From the NCBI RefSeq assembly GCF_022179085.1, contig NZ_BPQE01000009.1, forward strand, positions 1 to 64,000: DNA of 64,000 nt, given 5' to 3'. Made by a program: the position numbers and the translations under genes. Each line of letters begins with the position of its first letter. Position 1 is the stretch's first letter. Source of the stretch: Methylobacterium aerolatum. GTDB lineage: Bacteria > Pseudomonadota > Alphaproteobacteria > Rhizobiales > Beijerinckiaceae. Shown piece after piece: positions 8,241 to 16,363 of the stretch. The notes under the pieces are model-generated. The model did not search any database, had not been told where the DNA came from, and saw nothing but the letters and a program-made list of their open reading frames with translations.

Positions 8241-8726
8241 ATGCGTCAGTTCGATTTGACCCCCCTGTACCGTTCCACCGTCGGCTTCGACCGCCTGTTC
8301 TCCGCCCTCGACCAGTTCGCGAGCGCCGAGACCGCACCGAGCTACCCGCCCTACAACATCGAGCGGACGGCCGAGAACGCCTACCGCATCACCGTCGCGG
8401 TGGCGGGCTTCACCGAGGAAGACCTCGCCATCGAGGTCCGGGAGAACGCCCTGACCCTGCGCGGCGAGCGCAAGGCCGAGGCCGAGAAGCGCGCGGAATT
8501 CCTGCACCAGGGCATCGCCGCCCGCGCCTTCGAGCGCCGGTTTCAGCTGGCCGACCACGTTCAGGTGACGGGCGCCATCCTGGAGAACGGGCTGCTTCAC
8601 GTCGACCTCGTGCGCGAGGTGCCCGAGGCCAAGAAGCCCCGCCGCATCGAGATCGCCACGAAGGGCCGCACCTCCGCCCCGGTGATCGAGGGCCAGGTGG
8701 CGGACGGCGTGCAGAAGGCCGCCTAA
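8241..8726 (+). CDS. Small heat-shock protein, Hsp20/IbpA family
   Basis: This is an ATP-independent holdase that keeps unfolded proteins soluble, acting as oligomers in the cytoplasm. The 161-aa protein has a short N-terminal arm (DLTPLYRSTVGFDRLF, typical of IbpA-like class A proteins), an alpha-crystallin domain (about residues 35-125, YNIERTAENAYRITVAVAGF), the conserved ENGLLHVDL segment and a C-terminal tail. The start ATG follows gaggat. A candidate RpoH promoter, a structured leader and a downstream terminator make it a self-contained heat-shock transcription unit. Confidence 0.93.
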   Translation: MRQFDLTPLYRSTVGFDRLFSALDQFASAETAPSYPPYNIERTAENAYRITVAVAGFTEEDLAIEVRENALTLRGERKAEAEKRAEFLHQGIAARAFERRFQLADHVQVTGAILENGLLHVDLVREVPEAKKPRRIEIATKGRTSAPVIEGQVADGVQKAA

Positions 8727-8746
8727 CCGCGCCCCGCTCCCGGCGA

Positions 8747-8777
8747 CGCCCCGGCCCCCCGGCCGGGGCGTTCGCTT
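8747..8777 (+). terminator. Probable terminator of hsp20
   Basis: A perfect 10-bp stem (CGCCCCGGCC / GGCCGGGGCG) with a four-base loop is followed by ttcgctt, 20 bases after the stop codon. The T tract is weak, as is common in GC-rich genomes. Confidence 0.6.
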
Positions 8778-8867
8778 ATCGGCCGCCGGTGTCATAAAGC
8801 CGTGGCGACGTCGTGCTGATGTCGGGCCACGCGGAGGCCCGGCGCGGGCGCGCGATGCGAGGGGGCG

Positions 8868-9863
8868 ATGGCCGGCAATCCGTTTCACCGCGAGGCCTAC
8901 GCGGCCCTGGGCGCCGGCCTCCAGAAGGGCGTGCAGTGGGGCGTCGCCGCTCCGCTGGCGAAGCTGACCCGCCGTTCGCCCACGCCTGCCGCCATCGCCG
9001 GCGTGCTGGCCGAGGCCGACCCGATCCGCTTGCCGGAGGTGGCGCGCGACGGCCTCGCTGGCCGCACCCTCGGCCGCATCGGCCCCCTGGAGGTCCGTCT
9101 CGCCACCCGCCGGTCGGAGATCCGGCGGGCGCAGCGGCTGCGGTTCAAGGTGTTCTACGAGGAGATGGCGGCGGTGCCGACGGGGCTCGCCGCCCTGTCC
9201 CGCCGCGATTGCGACGCCTACGACTCCCTCTGCGACCACCTCCTCGTCCTCGACCACGACGCCGTGAGGCCCGCCAAGACGCCCTTCCGGGCGCCGCGGC
9301 CGAAGGTGGTCGGGACCTACCGGCTCCTGCGGGGCGAGGTGGCCGAGCGGCACCACGGCTTCTACTCCGAGGGCGAGTACGACCTCTCCCCCGTCCTCGC
9401 CGCGCAGGGGCAGCGGCGCCTCCTCGAACTCGGGCGCTCCTGCGTGCTCAAGCCTTATCGCGGCAAGCGGACGGTGGAACTGCTGTGGCAGGGCATCTAC
9501 GCCTACGTCCTCCACCACCGGATCGACGCGCTGATCGGCTGCGCCTCCCTGGAGGGGACCGATCCGGACCGGCTGGCCCTGCCCCTGTCCTTCCTCCACC
9601 ACCACGCCCGCGCCCCCGAGCCGTGGCGCGCCCGCGCCCTGCCGGAGCGGGCGGTGCGGATGGACCGCCTCGCCAAGGAGGCCGTGGACCCGAAGGCGGC
9701 GCTCCTGGCCCTGCCGCCCCTGATCAAGGGCTACCTCCGCCTCGGCGCCACCTTCGGCGACGGCGCCGTGGTGGACCGCCAGTTCGGCACCACGGACGTC
9801 TTCGTCGCCCTGCCGGTGGAGCGGATCGGCGCGCGCTACCGGGGGCATTTCGCGCCGGGGTAG
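8868..9863 (+). CDS. olsB: GNAT-type N-acyltransferase, OlsB-like (ornithine lipid first step)
   Basis: OlsB transfers a 3-hydroxyacyl group from acyl carrier protein to the alpha-amino group of ornithine, giving lyso-ornithine lipid. The 331-aa protein contains the family core: IRRAQRLRFKVFYEEM, RDCDAYDSLCDHLLVLD, VGTYRLLR, EYDLSP and ELGRSCVLKPYRGKRTVELLWQGI. The N-terminus is about 70 residues longer than the minimal domain. OlsA is not in the window. A membrane-lipid role is inferred from the family; related haemolysin-like acyltransferases exist, so the exact acceptor is uncertain. Confidence 0.8.
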   Translation: MAGNPFHREAYAALGAGLQKGVQWGVAAPLAKLTRRSPTPAAIAGVLAEADPIRLPEVARDGLAGRTLGRIGPLEVRLATRRSEIRRAQRLRFKVFYEEMAAVPTGLAALSRRDCDAYDSLCDHLLVLDHDAVRPAKTPFRAPRPKVVGTYRLLRGEVAERHHGFYSEGEYDLSPVLAAQGQRRLLELGRSCVLKPYRGKRTVELLWQGIYAYVLHHRIDALIGCASLEGTDPDRLALPLSFLHHHARAPEPWRARALPERAVRMDRLAKEAVDPKAALLALPPLIKGYLRLGATFGDGAVVDRQFGTTDVFVALPVERIGARYRGHFAPG

Positions 9864-10164
9864 GGGGTGAGGCATCCTCCGAGACGCCCTGGAGCGGCTT
9901 GGAAGGCCCCCCCTCTCCCCGACTTGCGGGGAGAGGCCCGTTTGCACCTCGCCGTGCAAACGGGGAGCGAGAGGCGGAGCCGGAGCGATGGTGAGGGGGC
10001 TGGCCGGATAAGACTCTTTCGGTGCGCCCCCCTCACCATCGGCTGCCGCCTCGCTTCGCCCCCGACAAGGGGGGCTCAGCCCTCTCCCCGCAGGCGGGGA
10101 GAGAGGCCCACGACACCCCTCCGTTGACACTGCCCCCGCCCCGGCGGATACCCCCGCCGATCCG
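9864..10164. repeat. Composite palindromic region, family C (copy C1)
   Basis: The whole 301-bp gap is made of nested inverted repeats. It contains ccctctccccgacttgcggggagagg, an 11-bp perfect stem (CCCGTTTGCAC / GTGCAAACGGG, 9938-9965) and CGATGGTGAGGGGG (9987-10000) facing CCCCCCTCACCATCG (10027-10041). A second ctctccccgcaggcggggagag block lies near 10082-10105. No coding sequence is seen. Confidence 0.8.
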
Positions 10165-12159
10165 ATGCAGCAGCGCCTCGCCAAGACCCATGCCAAGACC
10201 GCGGTGATGGTGGCCCACGACCTTGCGGCGACCGTCGCGGCCGTGGTGCTGACCTTCCTGTTCCGCTTCCATGGGGCGGCGCTCGCCGAGCGCCTGCACG
10301 CCCTGCCCCTGCTGCTGCCGCCGTTCCTCGTGGTGGCCGGGGTGGTCTACGCCCGGTTCCGGCTTTACCGGACCAAGTGGCGCTTCGCCTCCCTGCCGGA
10401 CCTCGCCGGGATCGTGCGCGCCGCGAGCGTGCTGGCCCTCGCCCTCCTCGTGGTCGATTGGGTGCTGGTTTCGGCCGACCTCTACGGCTTCTACTTCTTC
10501 GGCAAGATCGCGATCCTGCTCTATTGGGTGTTGCAGATCTTCCTGCTCGGCGGGACGCGGCTGGCCTTCCGCTACCTGAAATACGCGCGCTCGCGCCAAA
10601 CCAACGCCAGGGCCGCCACGGTGCCGACCCTGCTGCTCGGCCGGGGCTCCGACATCGACGTGCTGCTGCGGGCGATCGAGACCGGCGCGGTGCGGAAGCT
10701 CTCGCCCCGGGGCATCCTGTCGCCGAAGGGGAACGAGGCCGGGCAGTACATGCGCGGCGTGCCTGTCCTCGGCGGGTTCGAGGATCTGGAGCGGGTGGTG
10801 ATGGATCTGGGCTCCCGGGGCGAGCCGATCCGGCGCCTGGTGGCGGCGCCGAGCGCGCTGGCGCCGGAGGCGACGCCCGACGACCTCCTCGCCCGTGCCC
10901 GGCGCCTCGGCCTGCCCCTTGCCCGCGTGGTCGGGCTCGGGGAGGGGACGCAGGGGCCGGAGCTGGCCCCCCTGGAGATCGAGGACCTGCTGCTGCGGCC
11001 GACGGTGGCCATCGACCGGCCGCGCCTGGAGCGCTTCCTCACCGGCCGCCGGGTGGTGGTGACGGGAGGCGGCGGCTCGATCGGGTCGGAGATCTGCCTG
11101 CGGGCGGTGGCCTTCGGCGCGAGCGCCGTGCTGGTGCTGGATTCCTCGGAGCCCGCGCTCCACGGCATCCTCAGCCATCCGGCGATCCTGGCGGCCCAGG
11201 CCGAGGTGACGGGCGTCATCGCCGACATCCGCGAGCGGGAGCGGACCTCGGCGGTGATCGCGGCCTTCCGGCCGGACTACGTGATGCACGCCGCCGCCCT
11301 GAAGCAGGTGCCCTTCCTCGAACGGGACTGGCAGGAGGGCATCAAGACCAACGTGTTCGGCTCCCTCAACGTCGCCGAGGCGGCGGTGGCGGCGGGTGCC
11401 CGCGCCCTGGTGATGATCTCCACCGACAAGGCGATCGAGCCGGTCTCGCAGCTCGGCGTCACCAAGCGCTTCGCGGAGATGATCGCCCAGTCGCTCGACG
11501 CCGACCAAGCCCGGTTGCCGGGCCACCCGACCCGGCTCATCGCCGTGCGGTTCGGCAACGTCTTGGGCTCGGCGGGCTCGGTGGTGCCGGTGTTCAAGGC
11601 GCAGATCGCCCGGGGCGGCCCGGTGACGGTGACCCACCCGGACATGGTCCGCTACTTCATGACCGTGCGGGAAGCCTGCGACCTCGTGCTCACCGCCGCC
11701 TCCCATGCCGACGGCGAGGCGCGGGCCGATGGCGGCGAGCAGGCTGCCGTCTACGTGCTGAAGATGGGCCAGCCGGTGCGGATCGCGGAGCTGGCCGAGC
11801 GGATGATCCGGCTGGCGGGCTTCGAGCCCGGCGCCGAGATCGAGATCGCCTATACCGGCGCCCGCCCCGGCGAGCGCCTCAACGAGATCCTCTTCGCCCG
11901 CGAGGAGCCCCGGGTCGGGCTGCCGGGGATCGACGGCGTGATGGCCGCCCAGCCGATCTTCGCCGACCGCCCGCGCCTCGACGGATGGCTCGCGCGCCTG
12001 CGGGCGGCGGTGGAGGTCGGCGACCGGGCGGCGGCTGACACGGTGTTCGAGGAGGCGGTGCCGCATTTCCGCGAGCGCGGGGCGGCGAAGGCGGACGCGG
12101 CGGCACCACCGTCGCAGGCGATTCCCGCCGCCGCCGCCGAGCCAGCGGCATTGGGGTGA
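10165..12159 (+). CDS. FlaA1/CapD/WbpM-type nucleotide-sugar dehydratase/epimerase, membrane-bound
   Basis: These enzymes convert UDP-N-acetyl-hexosamines during surface polysaccharide or glycan synthesis. Residues 1 to about 150 hold four membrane segments. A CoA-binding-like Rossmann domain follows (VPTLLLGRGSDID), then an extended SDR catalytic domain (from about residue 290) with NAD-binding motif VVTGGGGSIGSE. MHAAALKQVPFLE and the active-site region STDKAIEPVSQLGVTKRFAEM follow. Length (664 aa) is normal. The alanine-rich tail is probably disordered. It converges with the epimerase and sugar-transferase genes at 12.3-14.2 kb, which fits a polysaccharide locus. Confidence 0.88.
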   Translation: MQQRLAKTHAKTAVMVAHDLAATVAAVVLTFLFRFHGAALAERLHALPLLLPPFLVVAGVVYARFRLYRTKWRFASLPDLAGIVRAASVLALALLVVDWVLVSADLYGFYFFGKIAILLYWVLQIFLLGGTRLAFRYLKYARSRQTNARAATVPTLLLGRGSDIDVLLRAIETGAVRKLSPRGILSPKGNEAGQYMRGVPVLGGFEDLERVVMDLGSRGEPIRRLVAAPSALAPEATPDDLLARARRLGLPLARVVGLGEGTQGPELAPLEIEDLLLRPTVAIDRPRLERFLTGRRVVVTGGGGSIGSEICLRAVAFGASAVLVLDSSEPALHGILSHPAILAAQAEVTGVIADIRERERTSAVIAAFRPDYVMHAAALKQVPFLERDWQEGIKTNVFGSLNVAEAAVAAGARALVMISTDKAIEPVSQLGVTKRFAEMIAQSLDADQARLPGHPTRLIAVRFGNVLGSAGSVVPVFKAQIARGGPVTVTHPDMVRYFMTVREACDLVLTAASHADGEARADGGEQAAVYVLKMGQPVRIAELAERMIRLAGFEPGAEIEIAYTGARPGERLNEILFAREEPRVGLPGIDGVMAAQPIFADRPRLDGWLARLRAAVEVGDRAAADTVFEEAVPHFRERGAAKADAAAPPSQAIPAAAAEPAALG

Positions 12160-12180
12160 GGGGTCCGAGCTTCCGCAACC

Positions 12181-12272
12181 GTCTTTGCGAGCGAAGCGAA
12201 GCAATCCAGGGATCCGCCACGTCCTGAGCCGTCCCGCTGCCCTGGGTCGCTTCACTGCGTTCGCGATGACGG
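12181..12272. repeat. Palindromic intergenic repeat, family B (copy B2)
   Basis: The repeat begins ttgcgagcgaagcgaagcaa and ends ctgcgttcgcgatgacgg. It fills most of the gap between the convergent sugar genes. Confidence 0.75.
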
Positions 12273-12281
12273 AGGCGTCGG

Positions 12282-13199
12282 TCAGGACTGGGAGGCCAGC
12301 CGCGCCAAGCCCTCCCGCGTCGGCATGGCGGGACGCCACCCCAGGGCAACGAGCCCGTCGGCGCGGGCGACGAGGCCACCCGCCACCCGCTCGAACAGCT
12401 CCTGGCGGCCGGTGAGGCGGCAGGCGAGGCCGAGCAGGGCTTCCGGCACGGGGAGAAGCCCCGGCCCGCGCCCGAGGCCGGAGCGCAGGGCCGCGATCAT
12501 CTCGGCCAAGGTCAGCGGATCCGGGTCGGCGGCGATGAAGGGGGCCTTGAGCGGCCCCGGCGCCCGCAGGAGCACGTCCACGGCGGCCGACAGGCTCTCC
12601 AGGGAGATCAGCGAGCGCGTGGCCCGCAGGCCGCCGAGGGGCAGCGGCGCGGGGGAGCGGGCGAGCTTGAGGAGCGCCTCCAGGTTGCCCTTCGCCCCTG
12701 GCCCGTAGACCAGGACCGGCCGCAGGGCCGCCCAGTCGAGCCCCGTCGCGGCGAGCGCCTCCTCGGCCTCGCGCTTCGAGCGGCCGTAGGCGTCAGTGGG
12801 GCGGGGTGCGTCCGCCTCGGTCACGACACCCGGCGCGGTCGCCCCTGTCTGGGCGCGGATCGAGGACAGGAACACGAAGCGGCGCACCCGCGCCCGCTCG
12901 GCGGCCTCCGCGAGGCGGGCCGTCGCCTGGGTGTTGAGGGTGCGGTAATCGTCCTCCGGCGCGCCGGACATGGCGTGGGCGAGCCCGGCGGAATGGACCA
13001 CCGCGTCCACGTCCGCGAGGGCGGCGGCCATGTTGATCGGCCGGGTGAGGTCGCCCACCACCGCGCTCGCCGCGCCGGGCGGCACCTCCACCGGCCGGCG
13101 CAGGAGCACCCGCACCCGGTAGCCCCGGGCGGTGAGGGCGGCCAGCAGGTGCCGCCCGATGAATCCGGTCGACCCGGTGAGCGCCACCAGACCCGTCAT
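12282..13199 (-). CDS. NAD-dependent sugar epimerase/dehydratase (extended SDR)
   Basis: The 305-aa protein starts VALTGSTGFIGRHLLAAL, the NAD-binding glycine motif. The catalytic tyrosine and lysine are in AYGRSKREAEE (near residue 140), after the serine in FLSSIRAQTG. Proteins of this type next to WecA-like transferases (for example WbpV/WbpK-like) act on UDP-sugars such as UDP-GalNAc or UDP-QuiNAc, but the substrate cannot be read from sequence. Its start overlaps the stop of the upstream sugar transferase by four bases (ATGA), so both genes are translated together. Confidence 0.87.
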   Translation of the reverse strand: MTGLVALTGSTGFIGRHLLAALTARGYRVRVLLRRPVEVPPGAASAVVGDLTRPINMAAALADVDAVVHSAGLAHAMSGAPEDDYRTLNTQATARLAEAAERARVRRFVFLSSIRAQTGATAPGVVTEADAPRPTDAYGRSKREAEEALAATGLDWAALRPVLVYGPGAKGNLEALLKLARSPAPLPLGGLRATRSLISLESLSAAVDVLLRAPGPLKAPFIAADPDPLTLAEMIAALRSGLGRGPGLLPVPEALLGLACRLTGRQELFERVAGGLVARADGLVALGWRPAMPTREGLARLASQS

Positions 13200-14227
13200 C
13201 GGCTCTCTCCGGTCAGTCCGGCCACGGGGGAGGGCGGCCGGGCGAAGCGACGCAGCAATCCCGCCACGAGAAGCCCGCCGAGGGCCAGGGCAGCCAGGGA
13301 GACCGGCCAGGACGGGCGCAGCACCGTGGCCGCGGCGAGGACGGCGAGGGCGGCATTCACGAGGAAGACCCGCCCGACGACGCCCGTCACCGTCAGCCCG
13401 TTCACCGTCGCGCGCTGGTAGAAGTGGCCGCGATGGGCCTCCCAGACCCGCTCGCGCCGGGCGGCCCGGGCGGCGAGCGTCAAGCTCGCGTCGGCGAGGT
13501 AGACCAGCGGCAGCAGGATCGCCGCCGCGAGGCCGCCCGCCAGCGCGAGCTGGCACAGGAGCCACGCGGTCACGAGGCCGATCGGCAGGGAGCCGACATC
13601 CCCGAGGAAGAGCCCCGCCACCGGCCGGTTGAAGGGCGCGAAGCCGAGCATCGCCCCGAGGAGGGCGGCGGCGACCAGGGTCGGCAGGAGGGGCAGGGCG
13701 CCCGCGAGGCCGAGCAGCACCAGGGCGGCGGAGACGGGGACGATCTCCGCGACCGTCATCCAGTCGAGCCCGTCCATGAAGTTCGTCAGGTTCACGAACC
13801 ACAGGCCGGCGAGCGTCGCCAGCCCCCGCTCCAGCCAGAGGGGGATTTCCGGCACGATCCGCCCGTCGAGGCGGGAGACCAGCAGGCCGACGACGAGGAG
13901 TTGCACGGCCAGCCGGGGCAGGGCGGGCAGCGGGCGCAGGTCGTCCACGGCGCCGAGGGCGGCGAGCGCCAGGGTGCCGCCCGCGAGCCAGGTCCAGGCG
14001 TCCCGTGGGCCGATCTCGGGGGCGCCCGCCAGCAGACCCGAGACGGTGACGAGCGCCGTCACCACCGCGATCCCGCCACCCTGGGGCGTCGGCACGACGT
14101 GGCTGGAGCGGGTGTTCGGGCGGGCCAGCGCGTAGCGCCGCAGGAGCGGCATCAGCCGGAGGACGAGCCCCGCCGACAGGGCGGCGGACAGGGGCACGGC
14201 GAGGAGGGGGATCCAGGCGGTCGTCAT
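13196..14227 (-). CDS. Undecaprenyl-phosphate sugar-1-phosphate transferase (MraY/WecA family, GT4 group)
   Basis: This integral membrane enzyme transfers a sugar-1-phosphate from a UDP-sugar to undecaprenyl phosphate, starting a lipid-linked glycan. About 10 membrane segments are visible across 343 aa. Family motifs are present: GAVDDLRPLP (magnesium-binding DD), NLTNFMDGLD (nucleophile region), LGDVGSLPIG and the HRGHFYQR loop near the C-terminus. It is the first gene of a two-gene operon with the epimerase and is divergent from the small HTH-like gene. It most resembles WbpL/WbcO-type enzymes pairing with such epimerases. Confidence 0.9.
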   Translation of the reverse strand: MTTAWIPLLAVPLSAALSAGLVLRLMPLLRRYALARPNTRSSHVVPTPQGGGIAVVTALVTVSGLLAGAPEIGPRDAWTWLAGGTLALAALGAVDDLRPLPALPRLAVQLLVVGLLVSRLDGRIVPEIPLWLERGLATLAGLWFVNLTNFMDGLDWMTVAEIVPVSAALVLLGLAGALPLLPTLVAAALLGAMLGFAPFNRPVAGLFLGDVGSLPIGLVTAWLLCQLALAGGLAAAILLPLVYLADASLTLAARAARRERVWEAHRGHFYQRATVNGLTVTGVVGRVFLVNAALAVLAAATVLRPSWPVSLAALALGGLLVAGLLRRFARPPSPVAGLTGESR

Positions 14228-14440
14228 GCTCTCGCGCTCGCCGCCCCACTCTTTCCTCGGGCGGGCGGCCCCGTGAGTAGACCGGGGAGCGCCCGGAGGC
14301 CAGGGCCGGGGCGTTTAGCGGTGGATGACTGGCCCGTGCGGCCGCCGCCTGCGCCGCCGCGCCACGGCCTCGCTTGCGCAACCTCGCCGTTCCCGGCACG
14401 TTCTCTCCCTGGAACGGGCGGGCGGCGGAGGACGGCGCCG

Positions 14441-14869
14441 ATGGCGACCCTCAAGGAATTCGAAGAGGCCCTGCGCGAGCACGGCATGAACATGGCGCTG
14501 GCGCTGCTGGAGCGCCTGCGCGAGCGCGACCGCGCGACCCGCACGGTCAAGCCCGCCCGCCGCCTCACCGGCCAGAAGATGACGCCGGACCTCGCCCGGC
14601 AGATTCTGGAGCTCCACGGCTCCACCGGCATGACCCAGCAGGAGATCGCCTTCAAGGTCGGCGTGAACCAGGGCCGGGTCAACGAGGTGATCAAGCGCGG
14701 CAAGTGGCTCACCGACGATCCGCACGCGCCGGAGGCCGTCGCCCGCGACCGGGCCGTGGCCCGCCTGCGCGGCGAGCCGAGGGCGCGCAAGCCCGCCGCC
14801 AAGCCCCTCAAGGCTGCCGCCCCGAAGAAGCCCCGCAACCAGGGCCAGCTCGCGCTGGGCGACCTCTGA
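14441..14869 (+). CDS. Small helix-turn-helix-like protein, 142 aa
   Basis: I do not recognise a named family. The N-terminal 45 residues are helical and charged. A likely helix-turn-helix follows at about residues 48-88 (TPDLARQILELHGSTGMTQQ, then EIAFKVGVNQGRVNEVIKRG), with the pattern of a sigma-70 region 4 or Xre-like DNA-binding unit. The tail is rich in lysine, alanine and proline (about residues 100-135), like many nucleoid-associated proteins. It probably binds DNA. It is divergent from the polysaccharide operon, so local regulation is possible but unproven. No strong RBS precedes the ATG. Confidence 0.65.
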   Translation: MATLKEFEEALREHGMNMALALLERLRERDRATRTVKPARRLTGQKMTPDLARQILELHGSTGMTQQEIAFKVGVNQGRVNEVIKRGKWLTDDPHAPEAVARDRAVARLRGEPRARKPAAKPLKAAAPKKPRNQGQLALGDL

Positions 14870-14877
14870 TCGAATCA

Positions 14878-14980
14878 GGGTGTCCGGAGGGCCGGGCCCT
14901 CTGGCGGGTGTAGGGCAGCGACCTGCCGTACCCAGGGGCATCGCCCTTGGACCGCACCAGAGGACTAGTCCTTTGGAAAC
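14878..14980 (+). repeat. Multi-hairpin repeat, family A (copy A1)
   Basis: Four consecutive hairpins are visible: around ccggagg...ccctctgg, gcagcgacctgc, ccaggggcatcgcccttgg and aggactagtcct. They fill the 116-bp gap between two convergent stop codons (14869 and 14986). Confidence 0.85.
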
Positions 14981-14985
14981 CTTGA

Positions 14986-15852
14986 TTACCCCAGGCTCTT
15001 CGCGGCAGCCACGGCCTCGTCGTCGATCCGATCGACGTCGGGGGCGTCGATGTGGCGGTAGCGGGCCTGGATCAGGCCGAAGGCGCCGAAGGCCGCGTGG
15101 CCCGCGGCCACCAGGGCGAGCAGGGCCGTGCCGTAGGGCTGGGCGCGCAGCAGCACGAAGGCGTCGCCGAGCCCCTTGGCCTCCGCCGAACTCTGGTGCC
15201 ACGCCGCCGCCGCCAGGAAGCCCCCGAGGATGAGGAAGGCGAGCCCCCTGGCGGCGTAGCCGAACCGCCCGGTGGGCTCCGCCCAGCGCCGCCGCGCCTC
15301 CGCATCGAGGGCGAGGCGCTTGGTGGTGTCGCCCTTCCACGCCCGCAGGAGGTAGGCCACCGCCGCCCCGGCCACGGCGAGGCCCGCCAGCGCCACGAGC
15401 CAGCGGCCCATCGGCTTGCGCAGGAGCCACGCGGTGCCGTCGTGCATCCCGTCCCCGCCGGACAGGCCGAGGCCGAGGCAGAGGGAGGCCGCCGTCCCGG
15501 CCAGGCCGAGATAGAGCACGCCGCTTACGAGGTGGGCGCCCCGGGTGGCGAGGCCCTTCAGGGAGGTCCCCCGGCGGTCGGCATCGGTGATGGCCTCCAC
15601 GGCCCGCCACAGGGCGAAGGCCAGGAGGCCGAGGGCGATGAGGCCGACGAGGGGGGCGCCGAAGGGGCCGACGAGAACCGTGCGGAGGGCATCGTGGCTG
15701 TCGCCGGGCCGCCCGCCGCCGAAGGCCGCGAGGAGGGCGAGGATTCCGACGAGGCCGTAGACGACGCCCCGCGCGCCGTAGCCGTACCGGGCAAGACGCT
15801 CGACGGTGTTGCGCCCGCCGGGAAGGGGGGAGGCGGACAGGGACAACGGCAT
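14986..15852 (-). CDS. DUF1206 domain membrane protein
   Basis: The 288-aa protein has six membrane segments arranged as three repeats of a two-helix unit, each beginning with a pattern like YGARGVVYGLVG, RGAHLVSGVLYLGLA or YAARGLAFLILGG. This triple repeat defines DUF1206, whose function is unknown. There is no signal peptide. The start ATG at 15852 precedes a short polar leader. It stands alone, convergent with the HTH-like gene and downstream of the small Smr-like gene on the same strand. Confidence 0.88.
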   Translation of the reverse strand: MPLSLSASPLPGGRNTVERLARYGYGARGVVYGLVGILALLAAFGGGRPGDSHDALRTVLVGPFGAPLVGLIALGLLAFALWRAVEAITDADRRGTSLKGLATRGAHLVSGVLYLGLAGTAASLCLGLGLSGGDGMHDGTAWLLRKPMGRWLVALAGLAVAGAAVAYLLRAWKGDTTKRLALDAEARRRWAEPTGRFGYAARGLAFLILGGFLAAAAWHQSSAEAKGLGDAFVLLRAQPYGTALLALVAAGHAAFGAFGLIQARYRHIDAPDVDRIDDEAVAAAKSLG

Positions 15853-15901
15853 GGCCTGAGAACCGGAGATACGCGCTCAACGCGCGGCGCGGCCGTTCCG
15901 T

Positions 15902-16243
15902 TCAGCCGCCGGCGCGCTCGACCCGCCCGCAGAGGGCGACATAGAAGCCGAGCCCGTCCTGGGCGGGCAAGGTCTGCAGGCGCTCGACGAGGCCCCGGCG
16001 CTTGGCGTCGAGGAGCAGGCGCCCGGCCGGCTGGAACAGGGTCTCCCCGCCCCCCTCGGGCGGCGGATCGAGCCGCACGGCGACGGTCTTGCCCTTGGCG
16101 AAGCGGCTGCGCTCCAGCATGTCCCGCAGCGACGCCTCGGCCGTCGCCCGGTTGGCGCCGCGCAGGTCCAGCACCGACTCGGCGTCGGTGACGCCCAGCG
16201 AACCCCGGAGCTTGGCGGCGTAGAAATCTTCGAAATGGGGCAA
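15902..16243 (-). CDS. Small protein with weak Smr-like features, 113 aa
   Basis: The visible core VLDLRGANRATAEASLRDML followed by GKTVAVRLDPP resembles the DLHG...A...L...GKtv pattern of Smr (small MutS-related) domains, but the histidine of DLHG is replaced by arginine and other key residues are not evident. The start is TTG with no clear ribosome binding site; the frame stays open upstream without an ATG, so the true start is uncertain. It lies between the M23 peptidase and the DUF1206 gene, all on the minus strand. Confidence 0.5.
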   Translation of the reverse strand: MPHFEDFYAAKLRGSLGVTDAESVLDLRGANRATAEASLRDMLERSRFAKGKTVAVRLDPPPEGGGETLFQPAGRLLLDAKRRGLVERLQTLPAQDGLGFYVALCGRVERAGG

Positions 16244-16363
16244 GGGCAGACGGCTCGCGGAATGGATGTGCTCTGCCCCCAGGTGTCGCGCATCGCGGGG
16301 CCGCCGTCGAGTTCCCCGGATCGGTTTCCGGCGCCCTCGGTCGCCCGGCCGCGTCCCGGCCGG

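Noticed and set aside
9864-10164. CRISPR array
   Set aside because: Repeats are inverted and irregular, with no equal spacers and no cas genes nearby.
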